A stretch of DNA of 64,000 bases from Pseudobdellovibrio sp. (GCA_023701385.1 JAMPXC010000011.1:1-64000); one strand, 5' to 3'. Shown: positions 44,167 through 53,284, numbered from the stretch's first letter. Numbers and translations: made by a program. The notes: generated from the letters alone by a model not told the origin.

Positions 44167-45009
44167 TTAATTCTGAGTAAATCTATTTTTTAGATCGTCT
44201 AAACGAAATTCTGTAAGAAGCGCTTGTAAGCGCTCTTTCGCCTGGCGCACCTGATGATTTTTATCTGGATTATTATGCTTTGAAGCTACGATCAATTCGT
44301 TTTTCATCGAATGTTCAAAACCTACAAGCTCTGTCACTGTCACATCGTAGCCTGCAGCCGTTAGTTCTAACACGCGAAGTACGTTTGTTAAGTGCGAACC
44401 AAATTCACGCGTGTGAAGCGGTTGACGGAACAACTCTGACATTGGATTTGCTAAAAGTTTTGCTTTATTACCACGTAAATGCGTCGCAACTTCAGCTTGG
44501 CAGCACGGAACCAGCACAATGTGCTTAGCGTTCTTTGCTAGGGCAAAATGAATCGCATCGTCTGTGGCTGTATCACAAGCGTGTAACGCTGTTACGATTT
44601 CTACTGATTCAGGTAATTTTTTAGTTGTGATTGAATCAGCTACCGTTAAATGAAGAAAATCCATGTGCGGGAAGTTTAATTTCTCCGCTAGCTCTTTAGA
44701 TTTTTTCACTAGCTCTTCACGAAACTCGATACCAAAAACTTTGTTTGGCATTGATAACGATTTAAAAAATAAATCGTAGATAATAAATCCTAAATAAGAT
44801 TTACCGGCTCCGTGATCAACTAAATTAATTTGCTGAGCATTTTCTTTAAGGTCTTTTAATAACGGCTCAATGAAATGATACAAGTGATAGACTTGTTTTA
44901 ACTTACGACGCGAATCTTGGTTCAGTTTTCCGTCGCGAGTCAGAATATGAAGCTCTTTTAAAAGTTCTATCGACTGACCGGGCTTTAAATCAAGTTCTTG
45001 GTGTGCCAT
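44167..45009 (-). CDS. Class I SAM-dependent methyltransferase (Methyltransf_32-like)
   Basis: 280 aa, soluble. SAM-binding motif LVDHGAGKSYLGFIIYDL, then FGIEFREELV. ALHACDTATDDAIHFALA and the VPCCQ motif, both typical of the TRM13/GSTCD-related methyltransferase group. Some relatives modify RNA, but the substrate is not evident here. It is three bases after the 200-aa exported protein gene, in the eno operon. Confidence 0.75.
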   Translation of the reverse strand: MAHQELDLKPGQSIELLKELHILTRDGKLNQDSRRKLKQVYHLYHFIEPLLKDLKENAQQINLVDHGAGKSYLGFIIYDLFFKSLSMPNKVFGIEFREELVKKSKELAEKLNFPHMDFLHLTVADSITTKKLPESVEIVTALHACDTATDDAIHFALAKNAKHIVLVPCCQAEVATHLRGNKAKLLANPMSELFRQPLHTREFGSHLTNVLRVLELTAAGYDVTVTELVGFEHSMKNELIVASKHNNPDKNHQVRQAKERLQALLTEFRLDDLKNRFTQN

Positions 45010-45012
45010 AGA

Positions 45013-45615
45013 TTATTTCTTTTCACAACGAAGGGTTTCTTCGAACTTAACTTGCAACTGCGATGATTCTAGGTTTGAGTATTTACGAACCTGTTCGATA
45101 TTTTCTTCAGTTACTTTTTTTAAAGTTTTTAAATAGCTTTGCGCCGTAGGCTCTTCATTTTTAATTAATTCAGCATCAGTCACGCCCCAATCTTTTGGAG
45201 TCGCGGCTGTGCAAGACAGTTTTAATAACAACAAAGCGAATTCAGTCTGTTTTTTATGTGATTCTAAACTTAAATCTGAATTTGAAAGCTTTGGATTGGC
45301 CGCTTTCTTTTTATTTTTTTCAATAATGATTAGCTGCTTACCCGCAGGTAATGCCGTCACTAAACCATGAATCGAAAGTTTATCCTTGGCATTCATAGCT
45401 AGAAGCTCGCGCTGAAAACATTCAAACACTGTTTCAGTTTTTTTACACATTTCAATTTTTACAGTCTGAAATTTGTAATTAAAAGCGACAACTTTTTGAT
45501 ATTCTTTTACAGTACGATCTGCAAACTTAGAATAATCTAATGCTGCTGAATCTTCGGTTGCAAAAACTGCAACCGAAAAATTGACCGCAAAAACAAAAAG
45601 CAAAAACTTAATCAC
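45013..45615 (-). CDS. Exported protein of unknown function, 200 aa
   Basis: Signal peptide (residues 1-20, ending VAVFATED). The rest is Lys-rich and helical; it contains four cysteines in the mature part. No family recognised. Start overlaps the eno stop by one base; may be coupled to it. Confidence 0.65.
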   Translation of the reverse strand: MIKFLLFVFAVNFSVAVFATEDSAALDYSKFADRTVKEYQKVVAFNYKFQTVKIEMCKKTETVFECFQRELLAMNAKDKLSIHGLVTALPAGKQLIIIEKNKKKAANPKLSNSDLSLESHKKQTEFALLLLKLSCTAATPKDWGVTDAELIKNEEPTAQSYLKTLKKVTEENIEQVRKYSNLESSQLQVKFEETLRCEKK

Positions 45616-46883
45616 TACCTAAAGCCCGCTTTATCCCAGTAAACGCCCATACCACCAAGATCTTCTTCAATTCTTAGTAATTGGTTGTACTTAGCAGTAC
45701 GTTCACCGCGGCATAATGAACCCGTTTTGATCTGGTGGCAGTTTAAAGCCACCGCTAAGTCTGCAATTGTAACGTCTTCCGTTTCACCAGATCTGTGTGA
45801 CATTACAGTTTTCATTTTATGACGTTGAGCTAAGTTAACCGCTTCGAATGTTTCAGTTAATGTACCGATTTGGTTTACTTTAACTAATAAAGCGTTCGCT
45901 GCTTTTTTCTCTAAGCCCATACGTAAACGTTTTGGGTTTGTTACGAATAAATCATCGCCTACTAATTGCACGTGGTTACCCATAGCTGCCGTTGCAGAAA
46001 CCCATGAATCCCAGTCATCTTCAGAAAAACCATCTTCGATAGAAACTAATGGATATTTTTCGCTCCATTTTTTGTACACGTTTTCTAATTCTTTACCAGA
46101 GATTGTGTTTTTTTCCCAAGTGTAGTTGCCTTCTTTAAATAATTCTGTTGCAGCTACGTCTAATGCTAAAAATACGTTTTGACCCGCTTCATAGCCAGCT
46201 TCACCGATCGCTAACATTAATAACTCAAGCGCTTCTTCATTTGATTTTAAAACTGGAGCAAAACCACCTTCATCACCAACGGCTGTTGATAAACCTTTTT
46301 TATTTAAGATTTTTTTCAGAGTGTGGAAGATTTCAGAACCAGCACGTAAACTTTCTGCGAAAGAATTGTTTACTGTTGGAACGATCATAAATTCTTGAAT
46401 ATCTAAACCGTTGTTCGCGTGCGCGCCACCGTTTAATACGTTCATTAACGGAACTGGTAAACGGCAAGCTTGTGAACCACCTACGTAGCGGTAAAGTGGA
46501 AGACCAGCATCTTTAGCTGCTGCTTGAGCTACTGCTAAAGAAACACCTAAGATCGCGTTTGCACCTAAATTAGATTTATTTTCTGATCCGTCGATGTCAC
46601 GCAAAACTTTATCAATGTAAACTTGTTCAAAAACGTTAAGACCAACGATTTCAGGAGCGATTTTTTCGCGAACGTTATCAACCGCTTTGAAAACGCCTTT
46701 ACCTAAGAAACGTTTTTTATCGCCATCACGTAATTCGTAAGCTTCGTGAGCGCCTGTTGATGCTCCTGATGGAACAGCGGCACGGCCCATGTTGCCTGAA
46801 GCTGTTTTAACTTCAACTTCGATAGTTGGGTTACCACGGCTGTCTAAAATTTCGCGACCTTGAACACTTACGATTTCTGACAT
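45615..46883 (-). CDS. eno: Enolase
   Basis: 2-phosphoglycerate dehydratase of glycolysis (cytosol). 422 aa. N-terminal [16 protein letters not shown], active-site acid motif [10 protein letters not shown], metal ligands in [10 protein letters not shown].. and ISIEDG..EDDW and catalytic loop [10 protein letters not shown]. It starts two bases after the 334-aa gene stop. Confidence 0.98.
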   Translation of the reverse strand: MSEIVSVQGREILDSRGNPTIEVEVKTASGNMGRAAVPSGASTGAHEAYELRDGDKKRFLGKGVFKAVDNVREKIAPEIVGLNVFEQVYIDKVLRDIDGSENKSNLGANAILGVSLAVAQAAAKDAGLPLYRYVGGSQACRLPVPLMNVLNGGAHANNGLDIQEFMIVPTVNNSFAESLRAGSEIFHTLKKILNKKGLSTAVGDEGGFAPVLKSNEEALELLMLAIGEAGYEAGQNVFLALDVAATELFKEGNYTWEKNTISGKELENVYKKWSEKYPLVSIEDGFSEDDWDSWVSATAAMGNHVQLVGDDLFVTNPKRLRMGLEKKAANALLVKVNQIGTLTETFEAVNLAQRHKMKTVMSHRSGETEDVTIADLAVALNCHQIKTGSLCRGERTAKYNQLLRIEEDLGGMGVYWDKAGFR

Positions 46884-46885
46884 GT

Positions 46886-47890
46886 CTAATTATCCTTTGT
46901 TGTCTGCGCGCCTTCGGCACGGCTTGCTTCTTCTTCCGAATCAGGTTTGTTCATCTTTTTTAAAATTTCGATACTTTCAAAAATAATTTGCGGGTATTGG
47001 CTTTTTACTAAATCCCAATCCACTTTGTGAAACATCGCCTTCATAGCTGGCGTTGCTTTTTGCCCTGCAGTTAATAACGTCACTAACTGGTGCGCACGAA
47101 CCATGTAATCATGCAAGCGTGCTAAGTTCTGCGCCACTTGGTGTGTGGGTTTTCTGATAAATTCAAATTGCGCAAAATCATTTGGCGAAAGCTGAACGGC
47201 CTCTAACTTATCTTTTGAAGTCCATTTTTGTTCAGCTAAACGTTGTAATTCTTCATTACGACGTTGTAACTCACGATTTTTTTCTTCGAGATCACGCGAG
47301 CTAATTTGAAGTTGATTAATCACCTCTTGCATTAACTGCGGTGAAACTTGGTGATGCTCTTGTTCATCCAAGATCGTGTCTTGGTAACCTGGCCAATCAA
47401 GTTCAAAGTGCACTTGTGTCCAACGGCATTGCCCCGGAGTTAAGCCAACATAAATCGGCAGCGCTTCGAACGCGGCTTTTAAGTAAGTTGTAACTAATGG
47501 ATACTGTTCTGCTGGAAGTGGAATATCAAAACTGATTCCCGCATCAGTGCGGATCACATTTTCAATCGGTGGTTCTGGAGAAATAAAATAACCTAAGAAT
47601 TTTTCCGGCTGATGAAAAATTTCTTGTGGACGAGGCATCATACGAAGAACTGAATCAAGCACACCCCACACACGAAGTTTTGGTGTTAAGTGGCCGGCAC
47701 GTTCAATTTGTTCTTGCTTAGTGATGATACGTTCTAAGAACGCTTCCATATCGGGAGCGTACATCCAGTTTGAAGGATCTTTTAAAAAATCCCACGGGAT
47801 GTCGGATTCTGAAAAAAACGCATTCAGATCAACCTTTTCGGTTTCCAAATAAGTCAAAATTGAATTCGTAATTTTACAGCTAAAATGCAT
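46886..47890 (-). CDS. Protein of unknown function with C-terminal coiled coil, 334 aa
   Basis: Not recognised. About 190 residues of globular domain (cues such as [18 protein letters not shown] and [21 protein letters not shown]) are followed by a long Gln/Glu/Arg-rich coiled coil (about 195-245: [18 protein letters not shown]). The N terminus resembles in pattern the sensory N-terminal domains of some bacterial regulators. The C terminus is encoded through a REP-like repeat (residues SRAEGAQ). Start ATG 47890 directly follows a poly-T hairpin and has no Shine-Dalgarno. Confidence 0.6.
   Translation of the reverse strand: MHFSCKITNSILTYLETEKVDLNAFFSESDIPWDFLKDPSNWMYAPDMEAFLERIITKQEQIERAGHLTPKLRVWGVLDSVLRMMPRPQEIFHQPEKFLGYFISPEPPIENVIRTDAGISFDIPLPAEQYPLVTTYLKAAFEALPIYVGLTPGQCRWTQVHFELDWPGYQDTILDEQEHHQVSPQLMQEVINQLQISSRDLEEKNRELQRRNEELQRLAEQKWTSKDKLEAVQLSPNDFAQFEFIRKPTHQVAQNLARLHDYMVRAHQLVTLLTAGQKATPAMKAMFHKVDWDLVKSQYPQIIFESIEILKKMNKPDSEEEASRAEGAQTTKDN
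46906..46924 (-). repeat. REP-like hairpin repeat (AGYC family)
   Basis: AGCCGTGCCGAAGGCGCGC, one of five copies of the AGYCRTGYNRRAGRCRYGC family. It is inside the final codons of the 334-aa gene, 20 bases before the eno start. Confidence 0.7.
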
Positions 47891-47893
47891 CCG

Positions 47894-47935
47894 AAAAAAA
47901 AGGTAGCTTTCCCCTCTGGGAGTTTCAACCTTTTA
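47894..47935 (-). terminator. Intrinsic terminator after the polysaccharide deacetylase gene
   Basis: AAAAGGT ... ACCTTTTTTTT on the minus strand, with an inner CCC-AGAG-GGG helix. It lies 31 bases beyond the deacetylase stop and just before the ATG of the 334-aa gene. Confidence 0.7.
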
Positions 47936-47965
47936 TAGAGTGCAAAAGTAAGAAAAATACGATTA

Positions 47966-48982
47966 TTAAGGTTTTGTGTTCATCGTATCAGTCACCGAGT
48001 TCCAAACTCGGTTCAAATCTGACCAATTTGCATTGATTTGTGGCTGAATTTCGAGCGCTTTGTACAGTAAAACCAAGCCAGAGAGCTCATTGCCGTTTCC
48101 GTGAACAAGTACAACTGACCCATTTTTAATCTTTTGCCCCTTACCTAACCACGCATTTGAACCCAATGGTACAAGACCCCAGGCTTTAAGTTGGCTGATC
48201 AGCTTGTCACTAGAAATCAATCCCGGAAAACGAAAGAACACCGAAGGCACTAACCCTTGGCTTAACATCACTAATTCGTTACCCAAAACTTCGCGGGTAA
48301 AATCAACAGCTGGTGATAATAAGAAATTTTCTTCGATGCCTTTTGTTTTATCGTACGGATGAGTTAACGAGTGGTTCACCCACGTGATTTTAATTTTTTT
48401 CTGATCTTGAAGTTGTAATAAATAAACAAATTCATCGTGATGATTTTTAATCCAGTAACCTGAAACCGCTAACGCCACCGGAACATTTGTCATATAACCG
48501 CTTTGAATTTTTTCGAAAATTTCAGTCTGCAATTTTTTAGATGATGGGCACAGATCAACTGTTAAAAATTTTTCTGTTGTTTGCTCTTTAGCTTTTTGAA
48601 TTCCCGCACCGGCTGTTGGTGATGGCACAATCGTAGCTTCTGTTAAAAGATCGGCGTATTTTGTGTCATTAGCCGCTTGAAATGTGTGGCAGCCTTGAAG
48701 ACATTTTTGTGGAACTAATGCTGTTTGCAAAGTCTTACTGTTCACTACCCAGTTAAATAATTCACCGCGCATTTTAAAACTTCTAAGACTTACCACATCG
48801 GTTGAATTCCCTTTCGGGTCAATGTGCGTGCAGGAATCCATGGTGACTTTGTAAGTGGCTTTATCAAGGTCGTTACCCGTTACTAAAAAGCGATTCGTAA
48901 TAGGGGTACAGTCGCTGGCCTGAGCCATTGAAGTTAATAATAAAGCGCCTAAAAATGAGGTTATAAAAGTCATGTTTTTCAC
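47966..48982 (-). CDS. Exported polysaccharide deacetylase-like protein
   Basis: 338 aa. Signal peptide (ending SMAQASDC). C-terminal NodB-homology region: LTVDLCPSS (the first Asp of the D-D motif kept), the metal-binding WVNHSLTHPY motif, FFRFPGLISS and VVLVHGNGNE. The second Asp of the TFDDGP motif is changed to Leu here. The N-terminal half is unlike known deacetylases. Such enzymes modify peptidoglycan or chitin-like sugars; for a predator, prey- or self-wall deacetylation would make sense (inference). Confidence 0.75.
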   Translation of the reverse strand: MKNMTFITSFLGALLLTSMAQASDCTPITNRFLVTGNDLDKATYKVTMDSCTHIDPKGNSTDVVSLRSFKMRGELFNWVVNSKTLQTALVPQKCLQGCHTFQAANDTKYADLLTEATIVPSPTAGAGIQKAKEQTTEKFLTVDLCPSSKKLQTEIFEKIQSGYMTNVPVALAVSGYWIKNHHDEFVYLLQLQDQKKIKITWVNHSLTHPYDKTKGIEENFLLSPAVDFTREVLGNELVMLSQGLVPSVFFRFPGLISSDKLISQLKAWGLVPLGSNAWLGKGQKIKNGSVVLVHGNGNELSGLVLLYKALEIQPQINANWSDLNRVWNSVTDTMNTKP

Positions 48983-49056
48983 AAGGCTTTATAGAGCAAG
49001 GCCGCCTCCAACACAGAGAGCATTTTAAGGAGTTTTAACGGTTAAAAACTGTCTAA

Positions 49057-49368
49057 TTGTTTTATACCCAGCCGCTTGTGGCCAACACCCCTAAACAGGC
49101 CCTACCTGTAATTCCTGTTGGCCAAAGAGTGAAATTGCAACTGCTTCCCAGTCCCGAAAATGAGTTCAATGGGTTTGTAAAATTTGAAATTTCGGTTTCT
49201 GGTACTTACGTGATCGCCACTGATGCTTACGTTTTGAATTTAATGAGCCTCGCCAATTCTTTTGGAGTTCTTGCGCCGCAAAAGTGCAATCTTAAATTTT
49301 TTAATTCGGCGTTTAAATTAAAAAGCCAGGCACTACCCGGCTTTTTTAGCTTTTTGGAATTTCGATAA
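49057..49368 (+). pseudogene. Possible remnant of a small exported beta-domain gene
   Basis: Open frame beginning TTG immediately behind an in-frame stop. A good AAGGAG at 49027-49032 lies too far upstream. The middle (NEFNGFVKFEISVSGTYVIATDAYV) looks like a small beta-sandwich protein family with KFE-type strands, and a later APQKC fits its C..LRK pattern. The 3' end runs into the tadA terminator and stop. Looks like a degenerate gene, but a real short protein is not excluded. Confidence 0.3.
49320..49347 (-). terminator. Intrinsic terminator overlapping the CpaF stop codon
   Basis: AAAAAGCC ... GGCTTTTTT with inner AGG/CCC pairing. The stem contains the stop codon TAG at 49333-49335. Palindromic, so it could also act for the plus strand. 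Confidence 0.8.
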
Positions 49369-50472
49369 CGGGAAGTTAATCTTGTTATCGATAACTTCTT
49401 GATAGAACGACGGCACGTTGCCTGTAGGCTCGATACCACCAATTAACTTACCATCTGGTGCACGTGTTAAATTTTGAATTTCAAAAATAGGTACAACGAT
49501 ATATTTACCTTCTTCATCAATACCGCGCACTTCAGAAATAGCCCCGATTTTACGAGAACCATCTGAGTAACGAGAAATCTGAACGATAATTTCAATCGCT
49601 GAAGCCACTTGTGATGTTAAAGCTTTTTCTGAAAGCTTCGCATCACCGCTGGCCGCTAAGGCTTCAAGACGGATAATTGCATCTTCAGGCGAGTTCGCAT
49701 GCACCGTACCCATTGAACCTTTGTGACCCGTATTCATGGCATTAATTAATTCTAAGGCTTCGCTTGAACGAACCTCACCCACGATAATACGGTCTGGACG
49801 AAGACGTAGAGCTGATTTTAATAAATCTTTAATCGTTACTTCACCTTTACCCATAAGATCGGCTTGGCGAGTTTCAAAACGCACAACGTGTTCGTATTCA
49901 ACCTGTAACTCGGATGAATCTTCGATGATTAATACGCGTTGGCCTGCTGGAATACGTGAACACATGAGTGATAACAATGTGGTTTTACCTGAACCAGTAC
50001 CACCGCTCACCACGATGTTTTTACCTAAGAACATGCACAGATCAATAAACTGCCAGGCATCAGGACTGATTGTTCCGTATTTGATATAATCATTCGGCGT
50101 GATTTTCGACGCCGTGAATTTACGAATAGAAATAACCGTTCCCTGACGAGAGATCGGTGGCAGAACCGCGGCAATACGCGATCCACTGGCTGGAGAACCT
50201 TCAATAATTGGAAGACGTGCATCTAGGCGTGGTTCTTCTTTATTGATACGACGGCCAACCGATTGCGCGATCGAATTGATCGCAGCTTGTAAATTATCTT
50301 CATCCGGAAACTTAGCCGGAGTTAATTCTAATTTACCTTTTCTTTCGACGAAAATTTGATTGGGTCCATTGATAAGAACTTCTGAAACTCCTGGATCAGC
50401 TAAATACTCTTCAACGGGTCCTAAAGCCCGTTGAATTACTTCTTTAAAATTTGAGTTATCGTCAGAAGCCAT
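49333..50472 (-). CDS. cpaF: CpaF/TadA-type secretion ATPase (orphan)
   Basis: 379 aa. Hexameric type II/IV secretion ATPase that powers Tad pilus assembly. Walker A GGTGSGKTTLLS, Asp box LIIEDSSELQ, Walker B RIIVGEVRSSEALELINAMNTGHKGSMGTVHANS (cited by motif only). N-terminal all-alpha domain is short. No cpaB-E, tadB/C or pilin genes lie next to it here, so the pilus genes must be elsewhere or the ATPase is orphaned. Confidence 0.88.
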   Translation of the reverse strand: MASDDNSNFKEVIQRALGPVEEYLADPGVSEVLINGPNQIFVERKGKLELTPAKFPDEDNLQAAINSIAQSVGRRINKEEPRLDARLPIIEGSPASGSRIAAVLPPISRQGTVISIRKFTASKITPNDYIKYGTISPDAWQFIDLCMFLGKNIVVSGGTGSGKTTLLSLMCSRIPAGQRVLIIEDSSELQVEYEHVVRFETRQADLMGKGEVTIKDLLKSALRLRPDRIIVGEVRSSEALELINAMNTGHKGSMGTVHANSPEDAIIRLEALAASGDAKLSEKALTSQVASAIEIIVQISRYSDGSRKIGAISEVRGIDEEGKYIVVPIFEIQNLTRAPDGKLIGGIEPTGNVPSFYQEVIDNKINFPLSKFQKAKKAG

Positions 50473-50483
50473 TTGTTGCCTTC

Positions 50484-50502
50484 GCGTGTCTGTGACACGA
50501 CT
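50484..50502 (-). repeat. REP-like hairpin repeat (AGYC family)
   Basis: AGTCGTGTCACAGACACGC, intercistronic between the cupredoxin-like gene and cpaF. The stem GTGTC/GACAC is perfect. Confidence 0.7.
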
Positions 50503-50511
50503 GTATCTTTC

Positions 50512-51111
50512 TTACTTTAGTGAATCATCACCGTTAAAAACGCTATTGTCTGTAGGGAGGGACGATGCTTTAACTTGATTTTCAACTTTTTCCTGATTTT
50601 TTTGCGCAGGAATTTTTTCAGATGCAATTTTTCTGACCGTATCTGGTGTGATCACCACTTTACCTGAGAAACCTGTTTCAGGGCTTTGGAAAGAATAAAC
50701 ACCTTCGATTTTTGGTTGGATCGTAAATGTTTTAATGTTTCCGTAAACCGTGTTATGTGATTGCGAAAACGCATCCATCACGAAACTTACGTTTTTCTCT
50801 TTAAGATTTAAATTCACCACGTGAATTTTATAAACGTCGTTCTTTTTTAAATGGATCATTTCTGGCACGAAGCCTTTTTCAGTTTGTAACACCACGATTT
50901 CCTGAGATGGTTCAACCGGATTTACAACTTTTTTCAACGCCTCTAAAATATCTGCATCAGTTGCTTTTGCAGGTTCAAAATTTGTTGAAGCCGGCATTCT
51001 TTGGTTTTCAATACGGTTGAAATCCGTTTGACGGCGAGTTAAATCGATATTCCAGTCAGCATGAACTTTAACTTGCATGAAGAAGAATAACGAAAATAAA
51101 AAAGCTTTCAT
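50512..51111 (-). CDS. Exported cupredoxin-like protein, 199 aa
   Basis: Start ATG 51111 (MKAFLFSLFFFMQVKVHAD) gives a clean signal peptide; the longer reading frame overlaps the upstream gene. The region VVLQTEKGFVPEMIHLKKND to ETGFSGKVVI follows the beta-sandwich pattern of EfeO/cupredoxin-type domains, with a likely Cu site absent (no Cys-His-Met cluster). C-terminal tail is Lys/Gln rich. Function unknown. Confidence 0.6.
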   Translation of the reverse strand: MKAFLFSLFFFMQVKVHADWNIDLTRRQTDFNRIENQRMPASTNFEPAKATDADILEALKKVVNPVEPSQEIVVLQTEKGFVPEMIHLKKNDVYKIHVVNLNLKEKNVSFVMDAFSQSHNTVYGNIKTFTIQPKIEGVYSFQSPETGFSGKVVITPDTVRKIASEKIPAQKNQEKVENQVKASSLPTDNSVFNGDDSLK

Positions 51112-51148
51112 GAATGTATAACCATCGAACGGAGTTCGAATAAATGTT

Positions 51149-51427
51149 TTAGTGTAGTTCTTTGCGGTCTTGAAATTCGCTGAATTCACGAGCCACCTCC
51201 AGTGCTACGAACGAAACAGATTGTTGATCCATTCCTAATAATGCTTCGATAATTTTCTTACGATCACCAGAACATGAGTTAATCGAGTGGCAAATATTGT
51301 GGACTTGTCTTGGATTAGCGTTCATTTCGCCGTTAATCTTTTCCCAGTCCGCTTGCAATACAGGATCAATCGCGCCAATTGAATAAAGTGCGTCGAATAC
51401 TGCTTGTAAATCGCCTTGAATAAACAT
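51149..51427 (-). CDS. Small cytosolic protein, 92 aa
   Basis: Not recognised. Compact helical protein with two Cys (CHSINSC). ATG preceded at seven bases by the perfect Shine-Dalgarno AGGAGG, implying strong expression. Hairpin GCATCA-CTGA-TGATGC at 51454-51469 lies upstream. Overlaps the 3' gene region only in the extended reading of that gene. Confidence 0.65.
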   Translation of the reverse strand: MFIQGDLQAVFDALYSIGAIDPVLQADWEKINGEMNANPRQVHNICHSINSCSGDRKKIIEALLGMDQQSVSFVALEVAREFSEFQDRKELH

Positions 51428-51575
51428 GTTGTAACCTCCTGGTAGTCGTTTTTGGCATCATCAGTGATGCACAATAAACCTATCGGAGGGTTGTTAAGGG
51501 AACTTGAGTCGTTATGAGACAATTTGAGAAATTCTGGACGGAAGATGAGCTTCCTGATTTATATGACCGCCGCGC

Positions 51576-51599
51576 TAGCTATCCTTCCTTGGACAGCTA
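51576..51599 (-). repeat. Imperfect hairpin, 9-bp stem, downstream of a lipoprotein gene
   Basis: TAGCTGTCC-AAGGAA-GGATAGCTA on the minus strand: nine pairs with one mismatch, loop of six. Lies 5 bases after the lipoprotein stop without a T-run. Might be a repeat element or a weak terminator. A plus-strand frame from ATG 51514 runs through it, too short to call. Confidence 0.4.
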
Positions 51600-51604
51600 C
51601 GTAA

Positions 51605-52267
51605 TTAGCCTTTTTTCTTTTTTTCAGCTTCGCGCTGTTCTTCTAGTTTTTTGTTTTTAATCTCTATCAGCTTTTGGGCCAGTTGTGATGGCGTTAAACC
51701 TGACTTCATTTGGTTTAACTTTTTCTCCTGCACCGCTTGTTTAGAAAAGCGTACATCCGAAGCTGCGATGCGTTCGATGATTGAGGTTTCAAAACCTCCA
51801 CTTTGGTACTGCTTTGTAAACATCGGTTTAAACTCTGAAAGAACATTTTCTAAAATTACAGACGCTGTCACTTGGTCTGTTCCAGATGATGAGTCTGATT
51901 TCAGATTCTGAACTGACTGCCCCACCATCTGTTCAACAGTCGCTTCCCACTCACCTAAATCTTCTAAGGGGCTACGCACAATAGAAATGATTTTATCTAA
52001 AATCACTTCTTCGTTCGGGCGAGAAAATGCAATCATTACCCCTTCACGAAGAGCCTGTACGCGGTTATTTCTTTTATAATCATTGGCTTTTTCATAAAGA
52101 AGATCAGTCATCTGGTCTAAATCTAATAACTTTAATGATTTATAAGTTTGATCAATCTGAATTGTTTCAACCATGTTAAAAGACGAATTTGTTGAGCTCG
52201 ATGGCGAGCTTGAGCAAGCAGAAAGAACAAAAGCTAAAAGGCCTGCGATGATGATATTTTTATGCAT
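51605..52267 (-). CDS. Lipoprotein of unknown function, 220 aa
   Basis: Lipobox LSAC-SSSPSSS at residue 18. Predominantly alpha-helical and charged, ending in a Lys/Glu-rich tail (KKLEEQREAEKKKKG). No domain recognised. Divergent from the DsbA-like gene across 142 bases. Confidence 0.7.
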   Translation of the reverse strand: MHKNIIIAGLLAFVLSACSSSPSSSTNSSFNMVETIQIDQTYKSLKLLDLDQMTDLLYEKANDYKRNNRVQALREGVMIAFSRPNEEVILDKIISIVRSPLEDLGEWEATVEQMVGQSVQNLKSDSSSGTDQVTASVILENVLSEFKPMFTKQYQSGGFETSIIERIAASDVRFSKQAVQEKKLNQMKSGLTPSQLAQKLIEIKNKKLEEQREAEKKKKG

Positions 52268-52338
52268 AAATAAAGTTCCTTTGACTCATTATACCGAAAA
52301 TAAAAGCGAAAAAGTACAGCTCGTGCTGTCAATAGCCA

Positions 52339-52348
52339 GACCTTAGTC
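52339..52348 (+). promoter_or_regulatory. GACCTTAGTC intergenic motif
   Basis: Third exact copy of the 10-mer, 61 bases before the start of the DsbA-like gene, in the same orientation as the gene. Confidence 0.4.
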
Positions 52349-52409
52349 TTAGGTTGCATTTTAGGAGAGCTATGTCACACTAATTTGGCTAACAAACAAG
52401 GAGAATCTC

Positions 52410-53201
52410 TTGAAAACCATTAAGTCAATCAAACTAGCTTTAGCAGCTTCGGTAGTATTAGCTATCACTGCTTGTGCACCTTCAGCTAAACAATTAAAAG
52501 AAGCTGTAGAAAAAGATCCATCAATCGTATTTACAGCGATTGAAAAACATCCAGATAAATTCATCGAAGTAGTGATGAAAGCTCAACAAGAAGCACAAAA
52601 AGTTGCCGGCGAAAGAGCTCAAGAAGAAGAGAAAAAACAACGTGACGAAGAGTACGCTAACCCTCTTAAACCAGAAATCGATGAAACTCGCGTTATTTTC
52701 GGGAACAAAGCAGCTCCGATCACTATCGTAGAATTTTCTGATTTCCAATGCCCATACTGCTCTCGTGGTTACCAAACTATGCAACAAGTTCGTAAAGAGT
52801 ACGGCGATAAAGTTAGAATCGTTTTCAAACACTTACCGCTTGATTTCCACCCACTTGCAATGCCTGCAGCCAAATACTTCGAAGCTATTGCTCAGCAAAG
52901 CCCAGAAAAAGCTGAAAAATTCCATGACATGGTTTTCGAAAACCAAGGCATGTTAAAAGACAAAGGCGAAGCTTACTTTGCTGATGTAACTAAAAAAGTT
53001 GGCGCTGATCTTAAAAAAGTTCAAGCAGCTTTAAAAGACGAAAAAATTCAAAAACGTATCGATGCTGATATGGAAGAAGCTCGTAAATTCAACATGAGCG
53101 GTACTCCAGGTTTCATCATCAACGGTGTTTCTTTACGTGGTGCTTACCCATTCCCAGCATTCAAAGAAATCATCGACAAACACTTAGCATCTGCTAAGTA
53201 G
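52410..53201 (+). CDS. DsbA-family thiol-disulfide lipoprotein
   Basis: 263 aa. TTG start with AAGGAG six bases upstream. Lipobox ITAC-AP at residue 22. A helical linker is followed by a thioredoxin-like (Thioredoxin_4/DsbA) domain: active site SDFQCPYC (C114, C117), cis-Pro loop SGTPGF. Periplasmic, anchored to a membrane; oxidises or isomerises disulfides. Comparable to DsbG/BdbD-type lipoproteins in predatory bacteria. Followed by a strong terminator. Confidence 0.88.
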   Translation: MKTIKSIKLALAASVVLAITACAPSAKQLKEAVEKDPSIVFTAIEKHPDKFIEVVMKAQQEAQKVAGERAQEEEKKQRDEEYANPLKPEIDETRVIFGNKAAPITIVEFSDFQCPYCSRGYQTMQQVRKEYGDKVRIVFKHLPLDFHPLAMPAAKYFEAIAQQSPEKAEKFHDMVFENQGMLKDKGEAYFADVTKKVGADLKKVQAALKDEKIQKRIDADMEEARKFNMSGTPGFIINGVSLRGAYPFPAFKEIIDKHLASAK

Positions 53202-53254
53202 GCCCTTAGCAGAGAGATCTAGCTAAGTAGTTTTTAGAGACGTCTCTGAAAAGC

Positions 53255-53284
53255 AAAAAAGGCAACCTTCGGGTTGCCTTTTTT
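53255..53284 (+). terminator. Intrinsic terminator of the DsbA-like gene
   Basis: AAAAAAGGCAACC-TTCG-GGTTGCCTTTTTT: long perfect stem with a stable UUCG loop and a T-run. Preceded by a small palindrome AGAGACGTCTCT at 53236-53247 and a GCTAAGTAG direct repeat. Confidence 0.93.

Noticed and set aside
51514-51657. Plus-strand ORF from ATG 51514
   Set aside because: Weak ribosome site, ends antisense inside the lipoprotein gene and runs through a palindrome; not enough to call a gene.
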